Shown piece after piece: positions 61,033 to 64,000 of a stretch of 64,000 nucleotides of DNA; the stretch's first letter is position 1; the number at the start of each line of letters is the position of its first letter. The notes under the pieces were generated by a model that had not been told where the DNA came from, did not search any database, and was given only the letters and a program-made list of their open reading frames with translations. A program made the position numbers and the translations under genes. Source of the DNA: Pseudomonas taeanensis MS-3 (GTDB lineage: Bacteria; Pseudomonadota; Gammaproteobacteria; Pseudomonadales; Pseudomonadaceae); the NCBI RefSeq assembly GCF_000498575.2, contig NZ_AWSQ01000003.1, positions 1,969 to 65,968 of the forward strand, written 5' to 3'.

Positions 61033-62484
61033 TTAGCCACGCTTGGTCAGTGCTTGTAAGCAGCGCCCGGTAAGTTGAGTAAAGCGCTGAAAGGCGACAA
61101 ACTGCTCATGCTTCAGCGCACGCCCGGATACCCGACTGTCGGCATACAGCACCCCGATCTGACGGGTCCCCGCCAAAAGCGGGGCAACGAAGAACATGCC
61201 TTGCCCCAGGCTCTGGCGGATCGGTTGGGTGACCAGTTCATTCAAACTATAACTAGCCGGCACCCCCATCCATAACGCCTCTTTGTTGCGCAAGACATAA
61301 CTGAAAATATGCGGCTGCTCAGACTGCTGGACCGGCAGCACGAAGTCGTTCAGCCAGTCTTCGGTGCCTTCACCAACCACCCGTTTAGCGCGAAAACAGC
61401 TTTGTCCATCGGCCAGCACCACCAACATCACACGCTCCAGGCCAGCGCCTTGGTGCAAGCCGTTGAGCAATGTATCGAGAATCAGCCCGACGTCCGCTCG
61501 CTGCGACGCCATCAAGCCAAGCTCTTGCAGGGCTTGCTGCAAAATCAGCAAATTTGGCTCTAACAGCTTCGCCTTACGCTGCTCCTGCTGCACGCGAATC
61601 TGCTCGGGGTCGGTGTTCGGGATCAGCCGGCACAACTTACTGGCGCCGAAGGTCGCAGCCACTTTCACCGCCTCATCGGCGCTGGCCAACACTTGCTGCA
61701 TGGCCTCCTCGGCAGACACTCCGATAAAGTCGGCTACTTGCTCGACCAATCGCTCCATGACCGGTGAATCCCAGCCCTGCAACGCCGCCTCGCCAATCTG
61801 CATACCCAGACTGACGGCGCGTACCGCTGGGTCATTATGGTTAGCAGCATTATGCGCCAGACTGACGATGGCACCTAGATTCCAATCCTTCACAAGGCCC
61901 TGGGTCAATTGCCGAAAGCTCGTGCCAAGTACAGCACGCACAGCCTCATCTGCATTCACACCAGGCTGCGCCAAAGCGCTGGCGAGCTCATCAGTTTGCT
62001 CACCGCCACAGCCCCAGAAGGCCAACTCACCCATGTGATAGAGCAAGGCTGCGATAAACACTTCCTCCTCATGCCTGGAAAGGACATAACCGGCTAGATT
62101 GCGGGCCTGAACGGCGGAATGAAAAGAACGCGCCAACAACTCTTGCAACTGCTCTCGCGGAGCGCGGGTCAGCAAGCCATCGATCAGACTGACCGACAGG
62201 CCAATCAGGCGCACATTGTCGAAACCGATCAACACGATAGCTCGTGAAATAGTGCGAATGGTTTCTTGCGAAGGGTTGTAATACACACTATTGGCCACAC
62301 GCAGGACCTTGGAGGTCAGCGACGCATCGCGCAACAAGACGTCGGCCAACTGCTTGACCGAAGATTTTTCTTCCTGGGCCAGCCGGTGTAAATCCTGCAC
62401 CACGGCGGCAAGCGCGGGCAGTTCGGCTTCGTTTACGCGATCAATCCATGACTGCAATCCATGGCTACGTGTCCCCAAGATCAT
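61033..62484 (-). CDS. HDOD-GAF domain signalling protein
   Basis: A 483-residue protein. An HDOD domain (about residues 20-215) includes ELPALAAVVQDLHRLAQ and LLRDASLTSKVLRVANSVYY and lacks the metal HD pair of phosphodiesterases. A C-terminal GAF-like domain (about residues 310-480) follows, with GLMASQRADVGLILDTLLNG and IGVLYADSRV. The combination suggests a regulatory adaptor. The ATG has GAGG only two bases away; a TTG at codon three would be better spaced, so the start is not certain. It abuts mltD tail to tail. Confidence 0.87.
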   Translation of the reverse strand: MILGTRSHGLQSWIDRVNEAELPALAAVVQDLHRLAQEEKSSVKQLADVLLRDASLTSKVLRVANSVYYNPSQETIRTISRAIVLIGFDNVRLIGLSVSLIDGLLTRAPREQLQELLARSFHSAVQARNLAGYVLSRHEEEVFIAALLYHMGELAFWGCGGEQTDELASALAQPGVNADEAVRAVLGTSFRQLTQGLVKDWNLGAIVSLAHNAANHNDPAVRAVSLGMQIGEAALQGWDSPVMERLVEQVADFIGVSAEEAMQQVLASADEAVKVAATFGASKLCRLIPNTDPEQIRVQQEQRKAKLLEPNLLILQQALQELGLMASQRADVGLILDTLLNGLHQGAGLERVMLVVLADGQSCFRAKRVVGEGTEDWLNDFVLPVQQSEQPHIFSYVLRNKEALWMGVPASYSLNELVTQPIRQSLGQGMFFVAPLLAGTRQIGVLYADSRVSGRALKHEQFVAFQRFTQLTGRCLQALTKRG

Positions 62485-62621
62485 GGCCTCGTTATGATTT
62501 ATTCCAAGAGTGTCAAATCACCGCCTCGACTCGCAATCAGGCTTGGTCTTTTTCCAGCGGATACAAGCTGTTACTGTACCGGACTAGAAGCCTAAAAGCC
62601 GCCACGGATCGGATCTTTCAC

Positions 62622-64000
62622 TTGATACGTCCCCTCCTCTCGCTGTTCCTCAGCTTGGCCATCAGCTTTCCCGCATTGGCGATCGTTCGCGAAAGCCACG
62701 GTTATGCTCAGTTCGGCACGCTCAAATATCCCGCCAGCTTCACCCATTTCGACTGGGTCAATCCCGCCGCACCTAAAGGCGGGACTCTGCGGATGATGGG
62801 GGCAGGCAGTTTCGATACGCTCAATCACTACGCCCTCAAGGGCACCAGTCCGATTTCTACGGCCAACTTTCTGCAATACGGCGTGACCGGCCTGAATGAG
62901 ACACTGATGGCCGGCACCGGCATCTACGACCCATCAGGTGATGAGCCAGCGTCGAGTTACGGACTGATCGCCAAGTCGATCGAATACAGCGACGACCGCA
63001 GCTGGGTGGTGTTCAACCTGCGTCCACAGGCACGCTTCCACGACGGCAAGCCGATCACCGCCTATGACGTAGCGTTTTCCTACCGCCTGCTACTTAAGCA
63101 GGGCCACCCGCAGTACCGCACCAACCTGCAGGAAGTGAAGCGCGTTGACATCCTCAACCGCCACCGTATCCGCTTCGTGTTCAAGCGCTCGGGTAACCCG
63201 CTATTGATTCTGCGCCTCGGTGAATTGCCGGTGCTGCCGCAACATTACTGGAAAGACCGCGACTTCAAGGCCACCACCTACGAGCCGCCACTTGGCAGCG
63301 GGCCCTATCGCATCACCCAGGTCAGCCCAGGTCGCAGCCTGACCTTCGAGCGAGTCAAAGACTGGTGGGGCGAGCAGCTGCCGGTTAATCGCGGCAAGTA
63401 CAATTTCGATCGCGTCGAGGTGGAGTTCTATCGCGACAGCCACGTCTCGTTTGAGGCGTTCAAGGCCGGCGAGTTCGACTTCTACATCGAGCAGCAGGCC
63501 AAGAACTGGGCAAATGGCTACAACTTCCCGGCGGTTGCACGCGGCGAGGTGATCCGTGCCGAAATACCGCATCAGATCCCCACGCAAACCCAGGCACTGT
63601 TCATCAATTCCCGTCGCCCGGCTTTCGCCCAGCGCAAGGTGCGTGAAGCGTTGGGGCTGATGTTCGATTTCGAGTGGAGCAACCGCGCGTTATTCAACAA
63701 CTCCTACACCCGGGCCAAGAGTTACTACCCCAACAGCGAGTTTTCCGCCACCGGCAAGCCTGAAGGCGCGGAGTGGCTGCTGCTTTCGCCTTACCGTAAA
63801 CAGCTGCCGGCTCGCCTGTTCACCGAGCCCTTTGCAATGCCGCAAACCGATGGCCATGGCATCCCGCGAGAAACCTTGCGCCGCGCCCTCGGTCTATTGG
63901 CCGACGCTGGCTGGAAACCTTCGGGACAACGTCTGCTAAATCAGCAAGGCGAACCGTTGCGTCTGGAGATCCTGCTGGTCAATCCAAACCTGGAGCGGAT
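62622..64000 (+). CDS. Extracellular solute-binding protein family 5 (YejA-like peptide-binding), 5' part
   Basis: An open frame runs from 62622 to the window edge without a stop, 459 codons. It starts with a signal peptide (IRPLLSLFLSLAISFPALA) and then reads SHGYAQFGTLKYPASFTHFDWVN, PAAPKGGTLRMM, YDVAFSYRLLLKQGHP and PLGSGPYRITQV, typical of peptide/microcin C-binding proteins of ABC importers. No ATG precedes the signal; TTG 62622, eight bases after GGAT, is the most likely start. The C-terminal part and any permease genes lie outside the window. P. aeruginosa has such genes next to mltD, as I recall. Confidence 0.85.
   Translation, partial: MIRPLLSLFLSLAISFPALAIVRESHGYAQFGTLKYPASFTHFDWVNPAAPKGGTLRMMGAGSFDTLNHYALKGTSPISTANFLQYGVTGLNETLMAGTGIYDPSGDEPASSYGLIAKSIEYSDDRSWVVFNLRPQARFHDGKPITAYDVAFSYRLLLKQGHPQYRTNLQEVKRVDILNRHRIRFVFKRSGNPLLILRLGELPVLPQHYWKDRDFKATTYEPPLGSGPYRITQVSPGRSLTFERVKDWWGEQLPVNRGKYNFDRVEVEFYRDSHVSFEAFKAGEFDFYIEQQAKNWANGYNFPAVARGEVIRAEIPHQIPTQTQALFINSRRPAFAQRKVREALGLMFDFEWSNRALFNNSYTRAKSYYPNSEFSATGKPEGAEWLLLSPYRKQLPARLFTEPFAMPQTDGHGIPRETLRRALGLLADAGWKPSGQRLLNQQGEPLRLEILLVNPNLER

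Overview
The window is high-GC, densely packed DNA from a Pseudomonas-type gammaproteobacterium. The evidence is gene content and order: an aotJQMOP-argR arginine uptake operon, acsA, a cysI-DUF934 pair, a fimL-nudC pair, an ArgR-type ldcA lysine decarboxylase, and a methyltransferase-rnhA-dnaQ / gloB-mltD block. From memory this order follows the P. aeruginosa PA1811-PA1838 region, and ttuD-pykF-urea transporter-ion channel follows P. putida PP_4300-PP_4304. No rRNA, tRNA, CRISPR array, prophage or intact insertion sequence was seen.

Layout. 0-5 kb: glycerate/hydroxypyruvate metabolism (ttuD, pykF), a urea transporter and a voltage-gated-type K+ channel. 5-10.3 kb (minus): arginine/ornithine ABC transporter and its AraC-type regulator ArgR, with a strongly folded leader before aotJ. 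10.9-15.7 kb: acsA, an overlooked 37-residue membrane protein, and assimilatory sulfite reductase with DUF934. 15.7-24.2 kb: TetR with tandem operators, a DUF4442 thioesterase-like protein, an AcuI-type reductase, SohB, a histidine phosphatase, an SCP2 protein, an APH-like phosphotransferase, a frameshifted SDR, a membrane protein and a TSUP exporter. 24.1-30 kb (minus): nudC, fimL, dienoyl-CoA isomerase, ldcA.

30-56.3 kb looks like an accessory block placed between ldcA and dnaQ, which are almost neighbours in P. aeruginosa as I recall. Its core is lysine catabolism: a lysine 6-dehydrogenase-like enzyme, a TPP enzyme of unknown reaction, an Lrp regulator, a basic amino acid ABC transporter, then DUF1338 2-oxoadipate dioxygenase (HglS), a class III aminotransferase, a LysR regulator and piperideine-6-carboxylate dehydrogenase (AmaB). 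Together these could carry lysine through 2-aminoadipate and 2-oxoadipate to 2-hydroxyglutarate, while the divergently transcribed ldcA opens the cadaverine route. The same block holds a second cysI-DUF934 pair divergent from a stand-alone ccoG, a MocR regulator, a VOC protein, a cyclase-family hydrolase with its LysR, an EEP-family membrane protein and a hemolysin III protein.

56.4-64 kb: dnaQ, rnhA, a methyltransferase, gloB, mltD, an HDOD-GAF signalling protein and the 5' part of a periplasmic peptide-binding protein cut by the window edge. Two copies of a ~160 bp fold-back repeat (20.3 and 57.6 kb) are the only repetitive elements found.
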